Assembly (NCBI GenBank): GCA_902518505.1
Contig: CABYGG010000005.1
Span: forward strand, 1 to 64,000
Source: an uncultured Alphaproteobacteria bacterium
Lineage (GTDB): Bacteria > Pseudomonadota > Alphaproteobacteria > HIMB59
Direction of reading: 5' to 3'
Length of the DNA stretch: 64,000 bases
Shown: positions 1-8,019 of the stretch, in pieces
Numbering within the stretch: the stretch's first letter is position 1
Layout of the letters: each line of letters begins with the position of its first letter
The notes under the pieces: generated by a model
Database searches by the model: none
Seen by the model: only the letters and a program-made list of their open reading frames with translations
What the model was told of the DNA's origin: nothing
Made by a program: the position numbers and the translations under genes

Positions 1-178
1 AAAAAGTTTTTTTTTCTGACTTGCTAATTTCACTTAAGATGTATCTAATTAAAGTTGTCTTACCAGAACCAGCCTCTCCCTCAAAAAAAATAATCTGGTT
101 TTTAGAAATAGACCTAGATATATTTCTAGCTAGAGGTTTTAACTCAATTTCATTAGAGACTGCAAATCTCAAACTCAA
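1..178 (-). CDS. tsaE: tRNA threonylcarbamoyladenosine ATPase TsaE (partial)
   Basis: P-loop ATPase that works with TsaB/TsaD in making N6-threonylcarbamoyladenosine (t6A) on ANN-decoding tRNAs. The visible N-terminal part (about 59 codons, cut by the left window edge) reads into a beta strand followed by a Walker A loop, FFEGEAGSGKTTLIRYIL, the usual TsaE pattern in which the loop follows a GxLGAGKT-like segment. The start is a TTG at 178-176 that directly abuts the metK stop TAA (181-179), so it is probably translated by coupling to metK. The C-terminal half is outside the window. A second t6A gene, tsaB, lies at the other end of the window. Confidence 0.8.
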   Translation of the reverse strand, partial: MSLRFAVSNEIELKPLARNISRSISKNQIIFFEGEAGSGKTTLIRYILSEISKSEKKTF

Positions 179-1351
179 TTAAGCTAGCGATTTAAAATCG
201 GACACTAAATCTAGAGCTTCCCATGAAAATGCTCCTGAAGAGCTGTCATGTGTTCTACCAAAATGACCGTAAGCTGCTGTTTGTTCGTAAATTGGCTTAT
301 TTAACTGTAATTTCTCTCTGATTCCTCTTGGAGAAAGATTCATAATGTCAGGTATGGCGGACTCAATTTTTGCTTCATCTATTTTATTAGTGCCTTGAGT
401 ATTCACATAAATTGATAATGGTTTGGCTACACCGATTGCATACGACAACTGGATAGTACACTGATCACATAAACCAGCAGCAACAATATTTTTTGCTAAG
501 TATCGTGAGGCATAAGCAGCGGAGCGATCGACTTTTGTGGGATCTTTTCCGGAGAAAGCCCCTCCACCGTGAGGTGCTGCACCACCATAGGTGTCGACAA
601 TAATTTTTCTTCCTGTTAATCCCGTATCACCATCTGGTCCTCCGATAACAAAATTACCTGTTGGATTTACGTAGTATTCCTTATCGTCTAAATTTTTTAA
701 TAACTCTTCAGGGATAGATTCTTTTAATGCTGGGTTTACTATTTCTTTAACATCAGCAGGGGACAATCCATCAGCATGTTGTGTTGATATCACGACAGAT
801 GTAACTGCACTTGGTTTACCATCGACGTATTTAAGAGTTACTTGGCTTTTTGAGTCAGGCTCTAATCCTTTTAAGCTACCGTCTTTTCTTCCCTTAGCCA
901 TTATCTCTAAGATTTTATGAGAATAAAAAATTGGTGCCGGCATCAGCTCAGGTGTTTCCGTACAAGCGTATCCAAACATAATTCCTTGGTCTCCCGCCCC
1001 CTCATCTTTGTCAGATGATGAGTCTACACCCATTGCAATATCTGCAGATTGTCCGTGAAGTAAATATTGAATATCTGCGGTTTGCCAATGAAAACCATCT
1101 TGCTCATAGCCGATGTCTTTTATGCATTCCCTTACTTTAGAAATAATTTCATCTTTGTCTTCTTGGACAGGCCCTCTTACTTCACCGGACAAAACAACTT
1201 TGTTGGTTGTTGTTAGTGTTTCACAAGCGACTCTAGCAAAGGGGTCTTTGGAGATAAAATGATCGACAACTGCATCAGAAATTCGATCAGAAACTTTATC
1301 TGGGTGCCCCTCAGACACTGACTCAGATGTAAAAATGTAATTTTTTCTCAT
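179..1351 (-). CDS. metK: S-adenosylmethionine synthetase
   Basis: Makes S-adenosylmethionine from methionine and ATP in the cytoplasm. From the ATG at 1351 the protein is 390 residues, the normal family length. It carries GHPDKV (15-20), [12 protein letters not shown] (118-129) and the phosphate-binding GGGAFSGKD (262-270). A longer reading frame extends to 1399 but runs into ahc[12 protein letters not shown] matches the usual MetK N terminus. The start lies one base after the ahcY stop, so it is the third gene of an adoK-ahcY-metK operon. In many alphaproteobacteria metK instead sits between lnt and trmB, where it is absent here. Confidence 0.97.
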   Translation of the reverse strand: MRKNYIFTSESVSEGHPDKVSDRISDAVVDHFISKDPFARVACETLTTTNKVVLSGEVRGPVQEDKDEIISKVRECIKDIGYEQDGFHWQTADIQYLLHGQSADIAMGVDSSSDKDEGAGDQGIMFGYACTETPELMPAPIFYSHKILEIMAKGRKDGSLKGLEPDSKSQVTLKYVDGKPSAVTSVVISTQHADGLSPADVKEIVNPALKESIPEELLKNLDDKEYYVNPTGNFVIGGPDGDTGLTGRKIIVDTYGGAAPHGGGAFSGKDPTKVDRSAAYASRYLAKNIVAAGLCDQCTIQLSYAIGVAKPLSIYVNTQGTNKIDEAKIESAIPDIMNLSPRGIREKLQLNKPIYEQTAAYGHFGRTHDSSSGAFSWEALDLVSDFKSLA

Positions 1352-1352
1352 T

Positions 1353-2633
1353 TTAGTACCTATATGTATCTTTCTTAAATGGGCCCTGCTGTTCGACACC
1401 TAAATAATCGCTCTGTTCCTTGGACATTTCAGTCAGTTTAGCACCAACTTTTTGCAGGTGAAACATCGCAACCATTTCATCTAGTTTTTTAGGAAGGACA
1501 TAGACTTTATTTTCATAGTTTTTGTAATTCTCCCATATTTCAATTTGAGCTAAAACCTGATTTGAGAATGATGCACTCATCACAAAACTAGGATGGCCAG
1601 TGGCATTACCTAAGTTCACCAACCTTCCCTTTGAAAGTATTATTAGCTTCTTACCATCTGGAAATGTTACTTGGTCAACTTGAGGTTTTATCTCTTCCCA
1701 TTTATAGTTTTGCAAATCATCTATTTGAATTTCATTATCAAAGTGTCCAATATTACAGACAATTGCACGATCTTTCATTTCTCTCATGTGGTCTTGGGTA
1801 ATGATATCTTTATTACCTGTTGCGGTTACAAAGATATCAGCATACTTACATGCATCATCCATAGTAACAACCTCATAGCCTTCCATTGCTGCTTGTAGTG
1901 CGCAAATAGGATCAACTTCTGTTACTTGAACTCTAGCTCCAGCTCCTCTTAATGAAGCTGCGCTACCTTTTCCAACATCTCCAAACCCAGCAACAACAGC
2001 AACTTTACCCGCCATCATTACGTCAGTTCCTCTTCGAATTCCGTCTACTAAACTTTCCTTACAACCATATAAATTATCAAATTTACTTTTTGTTACAGAG
2101 TCATTTACATTTATAGCAGGAACTTGAAGAGTTCCTTTAGATGCCATTTGCTCTAAACGAAGAACACCTGTGGTAGTTTCTTCAGATAATCCTCTGACAT
2201 TTTTCAAAAGCTCAGGGTACTTCTCATGCATTCGAAGTGTTAAGTCTCCACCATCATCTAGTATCATATTAGGCTCCCACCCATCTGCCTCAATTGTTTG
2301 ATCAATACACCACCAAAATTCCTCTTCATTCATACCCTTCCAGGCAAAAACAGGTGTACCGCTTTGGGCAATAGCAGCAGCTGCATGATCTTGGGTAGAG
2401 TAAATATTACAAGAGCTCCATCGACATTTGGCGCCAAGCGCTACAAGTGTTTCAATTAAGACAGCAGTTTGGATGGTCATATGAAGACAGCCCATAATAT
2501 TGGCTCCGGCCAACGGTTTTGACTCTCCATATTGTTCACGAATAGCCATTAATCCTGGCATTTCAGTTTCTGCTATTTCAATTTCTTGTCTCCCAAATTC
2601 ATGTTGGGAAATATCTTTTACTTTGTAATCCAC
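1353..2633 (-). CDS. ahcY: Adenosylhomocysteinase (SAH hydrolase)
   Basis: Hydrolyses S-adenosylhomocysteine, the inhibitory product of methyltransferases, to adenosine and homocysteine, using bound NAD. The protein is 426 residues, within the family's range. It contains the NAD-binding loop GFGDVGKG (216-223), the N-terminal substrate segment with MGCLHMT, and the conserved C-terminal tail ending KDTYRY. It lies between adenosine kinase and metK, so the operon removes one product (adenosine) and rebuilds SAM. No riboswitch is recognisable in the 55-base gap upstream. Confidence 0.97.
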   Translation of the reverse strand: MDYKVKDISQHEFGRQEIEIAETEMPGLMAIREQYGESKPLAGANIMGCLHMTIQTAVLIETLVALGAKCRWSSCNIYSTQDHAAAAIAQSGTPVFAWKGMNEEEFWWCIDQTIEADGWEPNMILDDGGDLTLRMHEKYPELLKNVRGLSEETTTGVLRLEQMASKGTLQVPAINVNDSVTKSKFDNLYGCKESLVDGIRRGTDVMMAGKVAVVAGFGDVGKGSAASLRGAGARVQVTEVDPICALQAAMEGYEVVTMDDACKYADIFVTATGNKDIITQDHMREMKDRAIVCNIGHFDNEIQIDDLQNYKWEEIKPQVDQVTFPDGKKLIILSKGRLVNLGNATGHPSFVMSASFSNQVLAQIEIWENYKNYENKVYVLPKKLDEMVAMFHLQKVGAKLTEMSKEQSDYLGVEQQGPFKKDTYRY

Positions 2634-2688
2634 TTAACCCTCCTTTTAGATAGATTTTTTAAAATAAGATATGATTTATTCTTCATTA

Positions 2689-3642
2689 TCAAGCTCTTTT
2701 TATCCTTGGTCCCAGCTGCTGAATAACTTCTTCAGCCTTTCTATTACCATTTTTAAGCGCTTCATCGACAGGTTTTCCAGATAAATAAAAATCTAAAAAT
2801 CCTGCAGCAAAATTATCTCCTGCACCTGTTGTGTCCAGAACATTTTCTATTTTTTGAGCAGATTGATGTTTTACATCGTCTTCAAAAAAATAATATGCAC
2901 CCTCAGCACCAGAGGTCATAACAATTTTTTTTCCAAAATTTTTAAAAAAAGAACTCACATCTGCCATTGAATCAGATTGTGTAAACATCTTTGCTTCATC
3001 AAAATTACAAAAAACTAAATCTACATTATCAGTTATAAAATTTTTTAATTCATCTCTGTGTCGATCAACACAAAAGGGGTCTGACAATGAAAGAGATATT
3101 TCTATGTTTTTTGATTTTGCAATATCTGAAAATTTTTTGAGTGTTTTTTTTGTTAGTTCATGATCCCAAAGATATGACTCCATGTAAACATGATCAATTG
3201 AATTGAGTATATCTTCATTAACTTCGTCTGGATTTAATTGTGATCCTATTCCGATGTGTGTAGCCATGGTTCTTTCACCATCGGGTGAAACTAATATATT
3301 ACAGCACCCAGTTGGGAGATCTGTTTTATTGGAGACACCTTTAAACAAGATATTTTCTTTTTGTAAATCTTGAACAAAAGCATTTCCATACTCATCATCA
3401 TTGACCTTGCCGTAAAAACTTGCCTCATGGGAGCCAAAGTTTAATTCATGGATAGTATTACAAACTGATCCACCCGAAGTAATTAATGGGTTATCGAAAT
3501 TTGACCTAATTTCCTTAATTTGAGATTCCTCTATCAATGTCATAGAGCCTTTAGTTAATTTCAAATTATTGATGACACTATCCTCTACCTGGCATATGAC
3601 ATCAACTAAAGCAGTACCTACCCCTAGAATTTTTTTCACCAA
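2689..3642 (-). CDS. PfkB-family sugar kinase, probable adenosine kinase
   Basis: Ribokinase/PfkB fold protein of 317 residues with the C-terminal catalytic motif DTTGAGDNFAAGF (about 270), where the Asp is the catalytic base and GAGD forms the anion hole. Its place directly upstream of ahcY makes adenosine the likely substrate: phosphorylating adenosine pulls the reversible SAH hydrolase reaction forward. The substrate is inferred from context; PfkB specificity cannot be read safely from sequence. The start is TTG at 3642 or GTG at 3639. No clear Shine-Dalgarno sequence precedes either. It opens the minus-strand adoK-ahcY-metK-tsaE operon. Confidence 0.85.
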   Translation of the reverse strand: MVKKILGVGTALVDVICQVEDSVINNLKLTKGSMTLIEESQIKEIRSNFDNPLITSGGSVCNTIHELNFGSHEASFYGKVNDDEYGNAFVQDLQKENILFKGVSNKTDLPTGCCNILVSPDGERTMATHIGIGSQLNPDEVNEDILNSIDHVYMESYLWDHELTKKTLKKFSDIAKSKNIEISLSLSDPFCVDRHRDELKNFITDNVDLVFCNFDEAKMFTQSDSMADVSSFFKNFGKKIVMTSGAEGAYYFFEDDVKHQSAQKIENVLDTTGAGDNFAAGFLDFYLSGKPVDEALKNGNRKAEEVIQQLGPRIKRA

Positions 3643-3916
3643 ATGAAACTAAGGGATTTTAAACAGAGATCTATTAAAAAATCTTGAATTTCTTATGAAA
3701 GTTGAACATAGATGTGAATTATTTTTTTTGATGTGCATATAGCGAATCAGGTTAGAATTAGGGCTATAAAAATGGACCTAAATAATATTTTTTAAGAGAT
3801 ATTCGTAGTTTCTGAAAATTTGATAAAAACCTGTGAATATTTTCAAATTACTTGTTAATTGAATCTTTAATTTCCAATTGAATTTATTGGCTTTTCAGAA
3901 TTTAATACAAAATAAA

Positions 3917-3946
3917 TTGACTAAGATTGTCTATAGATTGTATAGT
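3917..3946 (+). promoter_or_regulatory. Probable sigma-70 promoter of nrdA
   Basis: TTGACT (3917-3922) is followed after 18 bases by TATAGT (3941-3946), each one base from the -35 and -10 consensus. Transcription would start near 3953, about 59 bases before the nrdA ATG and just upstream of the NrdR-like palindrome. This is a pattern match only. Confidence 0.55.
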
Positions 3947-3959
3947 CACTAGGCAATAA

Positions 3960-3975
3960 ACACTACATCTAGTGA
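3960..3975. promoter_or_regulatory. NrdR-box-like palindrome upstream of nrdA
   Basis: ACACTACATCTAGTGA is close to the published NrdR box ACACWATATWTWGTGT (13 of 16 positions by my count) and contains the inverted repeat CACTA/TAGTG. It falls immediately downstream of the predicted start of transcription, a repressor position, and 36 bases before the nrdA ATG. NrdR is the ATP/dATP-sensing repressor of ribonucleotide reductase genes and usually binds two boxes; I could not find a convincing second box. nrdR itself is not in the window. Confidence 0.55.
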
Positions 3976-4011
3976 TTATTCAAAAAAGTACACTTAAACT
4001 TGGTAGGAAGA

Positions 4012-6750
4012 ATGGAAACAAATAACGCAGAATCACTTGAAAATTCAACAAAAAACACAGTTATAAACAAGCAAAACGAAGAAATAAACCTACTAAGTCT
4101 CAGTGTTGTAAGGCGTGATGGATCGATAACACCTTTTAAATCTGACAAAATTGCAAATGCCATAAGAAAAGCATTTTTGGCACAAACTGATCTTCGTGAT
4201 AGCAAACAAATTGACAAAAATGTTTCAGTGTTAACTGAAACAGTCACCGCAGCTCTAACTAGACGCATTGCAAACGGTGATATGATTCATATCGAGGATA
4301 TCCAAGACCAAGTGGAATTGGCCCTCATGAGAGGTGAGCATCATAAAGTAGCTCGCGCCTATGTACTTTACAGAGAACAAAGAGCTAACCAACGTTATAA
4401 GACTGCTCAACTGAATGAACAAATTGGTGCCAAAGTATCCACAATGGCTGTTACCAAAAGAGATGGAAATAAAGAGGATATCTCTTTAGAAAAAATTACA
4501 AATCGTATTTCTATTTTGTCAAACGGTTTAGAGATAGATCCTATTACAATTGCTCAAAAGGCAATTCAAGGTCTTTACGATGGTATCACAACAAATGAAA
4601 TTGATACTTACCTAGCAGAAACAGCTGCTGCTTTGACAGTTGAACATCCTGATTACTCATATCTAGCTGGGAGAATTAAAGCTAATGCTCTTCATAAAGA
4701 AACACCGGGTTTTATTATAGCAACAAAAAATCTTTATGAGGATGGTTTATTGCGTGACGAATACTATGAAAAAGTAAAAGCTAACGCTGAAGAGATTGAA
4801 AAAATTATTGACTACGATCGTGATTATTACTTTGATTATTTTGCACTGACTACTTTGTTCAGAGCTTATCTTTTACAATCAAACAATAAAACAACAGAAA
4901 GACCTCAGGATTTATGGATGAGAGTAGCTTTATGTGTGTCTGGAGATAAGTTTGATTTTTATCAAGTCAAGAAAACTTATGATAGCCTATCTCAGGGTTT
5001 CTACACACACGCAACTCCCACTCTATTTAATAGTGGTTTGAAGATGCAACAATTGTCGTCCTGTTTTCTTATTGGAATGGAAGATGACTCTATCGAAGGA
5101 ATTTTTAATACTGTAAAAGACTGCGCTTTAATTTCAAAAACTGCTGGTGGCATTGGCCTTCATGCTCATAACATTAGAGGTGGTGGTAGCCGTATTAAGT
5201 CAACCAACGGCAAGTCTAATGGATTGATACCTTTCCTTAAAATTTTTAATGAAACAGCAAGGTCTGTTGATCAGGGTGGAGGTAAAAGAAAAGGCTCTTT
5301 TGCTGTCTATTTGGAGCCATGGCATGCAGACATTGAAGCTTTTTTAGAGCTTAGAAAAAATACGGGAGCTGAAGAATTTAGAGCCAGAGACTTATTCTAT
5401 GCCTTATGGATCCCTGATTTATTTATGGAAAGAGTCGAAGAAGATGCCGATTGGACTCTAATGAGTGAACACGAATGCCCTGGTTTATCGGATACATATG
5501 GCAAGGAGTTTGTTGATCTTTATACAAAATATGAAAATGAAATGCCTGACTTAAAAAGAATAAAGGCAAGAGCATTAATGTCTAAAATCATCGAAGCCCA
5601 AATTGAAACTGGTCAGCCATACATGCTTTACAAAGATGCTGTTAATAACAAGTCTAACCAAAAAAATATCGGTGTCATTAAATCTTCTAATCTCTGTGCA
5701 GAGATAGTGGAGTATTCTGAAAAAGATGAAACTGCTGTTTGTAACCTTGCGTCAATTGCATTACCAAAATTTGTAACTGACGAAAGTAAGTTTGATTATC
5801 AAAACTTATATCAAGTTGCAAAACTGGCGACTAAGAATTTAGATCAAGTTATTGATATAAATTTCTATCCTACTAATAAAACTGAAAACTCAAATAGTCG
5901 TCACCGTCCTATTGGTCTTGGTATACAGGGTTTAGCAGATGTTTATTTTAAAATGAATATCCCTTATGACTCTGTTCAAGCGCAAATAATTAATAAACAA
6001 ATTTTTGAGACAATTTATTTTGGAGCTTTAGAAGCATCAATGGAACTTGCTGCTGATAAGGGGCCTTACTCTACTTTTAAAGGTTCCCCTCTATCTGAAG
6101 GGAAATTCCAATTTGATCTTTGGGGTGTTAAACCGTCAAGTATGTGGGACTGGAAGGGATTAATGGAGAAAATCCAAAAGCATGGTGTTCGAAACTCTTT
6201 GACCACTGCATGTATGCCTACAGCCTCCACTGGTATTATCCTAGGAAATACTGAAACGTTCCAAGTACAAACATCAAACATTTATAAAAGACAAACTCTC
6301 TCAGGTGAATTTTTATTAGTAAATCGTCACCTTGTTAAAGAACTTATGAAGAGAAACTTATGGAGCAAAGAATTACGTGATCAAATTATTTTGGAAAATG
6401 GTTCTGTACAAAATATTGAAGGATTTCCTGAAGACTTAAAAGATGTTTATAAAACTGTTTGGGAAACATCTCAAAAAACAGTTATAGATATGGCAGCTGA
6501 TAGAGCGCCATTTATTGACCAAACCCAATCCATGAACTTATGGTTGGCAACACCTACTTTTGGAAAAGTAAACTCCATGCACATGTATGCATGGAAAAAA
6601 GGCTTAAAAACAGGCATGTATTACCTGCGAAGCCGATCAGCCGTAGACGCAGTTAAAGTAACGGTGTCTTCTGAAAAAAAAGCAAAAGAGTCTTATGTCA
6701 AAGAGGCGCAATCTAATGAACCAGAAGATTGTGTAACATGTAGTGCGTAA
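4012..6750 (+). CDS. nrdA: Class Ia ribonucleotide reductase, large subunit
   Basis: Reduces ribonucleoside diphosphates to deoxyribonucleotides together with NrdB. From the ATG at 4012 (preceded by AGGAAG; an upstream in-frame TTG at 4000 is less likely) it has 912 residues, longer than the 761 of E. coli NrdA. The extra length is N-terminal and looks like two ATP-cone domains in tandem (around 25-110 and 140-225), the dATP/ATP activity switch. Catalytic features are present: SSCFLIG and AVCNLAS supply the substrate-side cysteine pair, SNLCAEI the N-x-C-x-E active site, and the C-terminal CVTCSA the shuttle cysteines. It is followed by nrdB and a glutaredoxin. Confidence 0.96.
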   Translation: METNNAESLENSTKNTVINKQNEEINLLSLSVVRRDGSITPFKSDKIANAIRKAFLAQTDLRDSKQIDKNVSVLTETVTAALTRRIANGDMIHIEDIQDQVELALMRGEHHKVARAYVLYREQRANQRYKTAQLNEQIGAKVSTMAVTKRDGNKEDISLEKITNRISILSNGLEIDPITIAQKAIQGLYDGITTNEIDTYLAETAAALTVEHPDYSYLAGRIKANALHKETPGFIIATKNLYEDGLLRDEYYEKVKANAEEIEKIIDYDRDYYFDYFALTTLFRAYLLQSNNKTTERPQDLWMRVALCVSGDKFDFYQVKKTYDSLSQGFYTHATPTLFNSGLKMQQLSSCFLIGMEDDSIEGIFNTVKDCALISKTAGGIGLHAHNIRGGGSRIKSTNGKSNGLIPFLKIFNETARSVDQGGGKRKGSFAVYLEPWHADIEAFLELRKNTGAEEFRARDLFYALWIPDLFMERVEEDADWTLMSEHECPGLSDTYGKEFVDLYTKYENEMPDLKRIKARALMSKIIEAQIETGQPYMLYKDAVNNKSNQKNIGVIKSSNLCAEIVEYSEKDETAVCNLASIALPKFVTDESKFDYQNLYQVAKLATKNLDQVIDINFYPTNKTENSNSRHRPIGLGIQGLADVYFKMNIPYDSVQAQIINKQIFETIYFGALEASMELAADKGPYSTFKGSPLSEGKFQFDLWGVKPSSMWDWKGLMEKIQKHGVRNSLTTACMPTASTGIILGNTETFQVQTSNIYKRQTLSGEFLLVNRHLVKELMKRNLWSKELRDQIILENGSVQNIEGFPEDLKDVYKTVWETSQKTVIDMAADRAPFIDQTQSMNLWLATPTFGKVNSMHMYAWKKGLKTGMYYLRSRSAVDAVKVTVSSEKKAKESYVKEAQSNEPEDCVTCSA

Positions 6751-6783
6751 GATTTTCAATCAATTTAATTTAAGGAGCAAGTC

Positions 6784-7773
6784 ATGATATCTAAAGGATG
6801 CAAATCAATTTTCCCTATACAACACCAAGAAATTTTCGATCGTTACAAGCAACACGTTCAAGCATTTTGGACACCTGAAGAGGTGTCTCTTCAAGATGAT
6901 TTAAGAGATCTAAAAACTCTAGGAGAAGGAGAAATACATTTTATTAAACATGTGCTTGCATTTTTTGCAAATTCAGAGGCAATGATAAATGAAAATCTAG
7001 CATCCAGATTTTATAATGAGATTTTAATTCCTGAGTCTCGATTGTTTATCACCATGCAAATGCTGAATGAGTCTATTCACGCAGAAATGTATGGTTTACA
7101 AATTGAAGCTTATGTAGAGGACCCAACAGAAAAAGATAAGCTATTTTCTGCTATTCAAAACGTTCCTTGTATTAATAAAAAAGCACAGTGGGTTTCAAAA
7201 TGGCTGAATGGAAATCAAAATTTATTAACACGCTTAATTGCCTTTGGTTTAGTTGAAGGGTTATTTTTTGCTGGATCCTTTTGTGCCATATATTACTTTA
7301 GAAAAAGAGGTTTACTTCCAGGCTTAGCCTTATCAAATGACTGGATAGCAAGAGATGAAGGAATGCACTTCAGTTTCTCAGCTTTGATGTTTAAAACATT
7401 AAGTGAAAAGTTTAATAAAGGAACCTTGTCAGATGAAGATATTAAATCGATGGATTTAATCCCTGGTCCTGTCGCACAGTCTGAGTTCGAAGAAATAGTC
7501 AGAGAAGCAGTGGAGTTTGAAAAAGAATTTGTTACTGATGCACTTCCTGTTGATCTTATTGGTATGAACAAGGAAATGATGTGTATGTATATTGAAGCTG
7601 TTTCAGATCGAATTGCTGATCTTTTTGGATTTGAAAGGGTATTTAATACTGAAAATCCTTTTGATTTCATGAGAGCTCTTGATGTTCAAAATGTGACTAA
7701 TTTCTTCGAGAAAAGGGTATCTGAATACCAGCGTCCAACAGATCGTTCTTTGTCTTTTGACGAGTCTTTCTAA
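6784..7773 (+). CDS. nrdB: Class Ia ribonucleotide reductase, small subunit
   Basis: Diiron protein that generates the tyrosyl radical used by NrdA. The 329 residues keep the class Ia set: an early Asp in VSLQDDLRDL, the Glu of FANSEAMINEN, ESIHAEMY with the metal ligands E and H and the radical Tyr at +7, and ARDEGMHF with the second E/H pair. This makes a tyrosyl-radical enzyme more likely than a radical-free or Mn/Fe variant. A clear AAGGAG Shine-Dalgarno sequence precedes the ATG. It lies 33 bases after nrdA and directly abuts the glutaredoxin gene. Confidence 0.96.
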   Translation: MISKGCKSIFPIQHQEIFDRYKQHVQAFWTPEEVSLQDDLRDLKTLGEGEIHFIKHVLAFFANSEAMINENLASRFYNEILIPESRLFITMQMLNESIHAEMYGLQIEAYVEDPTEKDKLFSAIQNVPCINKKAQWVSKWLNGNQNLLTRLIAFGLVEGLFFAGSFCAIYYFRKRGLLPGLALSNDWIARDEGMHFSFSALMFKTLSEKFNKGTLSDEDIKSMDLIPGPVAQSEFEEIVREAVEFEKEFVTDALPVDLIGMNKEMMCMYIEAVSDRIADLFGFERVFNTENPFDFMRALDVQNVTNFFEKRVSEYQRPTDRSLSFDESF

Positions 7774-8013
7774 GTGGAAGTCAAAATTTATAGTAAAGAC
7801 AACTGTATTTTTTGCACTAAAGCCAAGGCAGTTTTATCCTCACATAACCCCCAAGTATTAATGCTTGATGAGGATTACAGCCGTGATCAGTTTTTTGAAA
7901 TATTTCCAACTGCCAAAACATTTCCCCAAATCATAATTAACGGTGAGAAAATTGGTGGCTACCATGAGCTAGAACGTTGGATGGCATTTAATAAACCTGA
8001 CGATGATTTTTAG
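7774..8013 (+). CDS. Glutaredoxin, probable electron donor to NrdAB
   Basis: Small thiol oxidoreductase of 79 residues with the thioredoxin-fold active site CIFC near residue 12, the cis-proline TFPQI and the GGYHEL glutathione-binding segment. Its GTG start follows the nrdB stop TAA with no spacing (TAA then GTG), so it is almost certainly translated by coupling to nrdB. It probably re-reduces NrdA, as glutaredoxin 1 or NrdH do elsewhere. The active site is glutaredoxin-like rather than the CMQC type usual in NrdH. Confidence 0.88.
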   Translation: MEVKIYSKDNCIFCTKAKAVLSSHNPQVLMLDEDYSRDQFFEIFPTAKTFPQIIINGEKIGGYHELERWMAFNKPDDDF

Positions 8014-8019
8014 TTTTAA

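Larger units (their letters stand above)
3643..4011. other. Long intergenic region between adoK and nrdA
   Basis: This 369-base, very AT-rich gap separates two divergent operons and is the longest gene-free stretch in the window. The nrdA side holds a promoter-like sequence and an NrdR-like palindrome (listed separately). The adoK side must hold the SAM-cycle promoter and leader. I looked there for a SAM-II, SAM-V or SAH riboswitch and recognised none. Three near-matches to the DnaA box (TGTGAATTA, TGTGCATAT, TGTGAATAT, each one mismatch off) occur at about 3713, 3734 and 3832, but in such AT-rich DNA they carry little weight. No ORF or tRNA is visible. Confidence 0.7.

Noticed and set aside
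1671-1898. Opposite-strand open frames inside ahcY and other genes (for example inside gyrB, nrdB, corC and the anchor-I gene)
   Set aside because: They lie wholly within conserved genes, have no recognisable family features or ribosome-binding sites, and are explained as shadows.
3643-3900. SAM-II, SAM-V or SAH riboswitch, or a replication origin
   Set aside because: No conserved core of these riboswitches could be found. The DnaA-box-like words each have a mismatch and are common in AT-rich DNA.
3929-3950. A second NrdR box about 31 bp upstream of the first
   Set aside because: The best 16-base alignment matched only about 10 positions and was not at the expected helical spacing; these bases fit the -10 region better.
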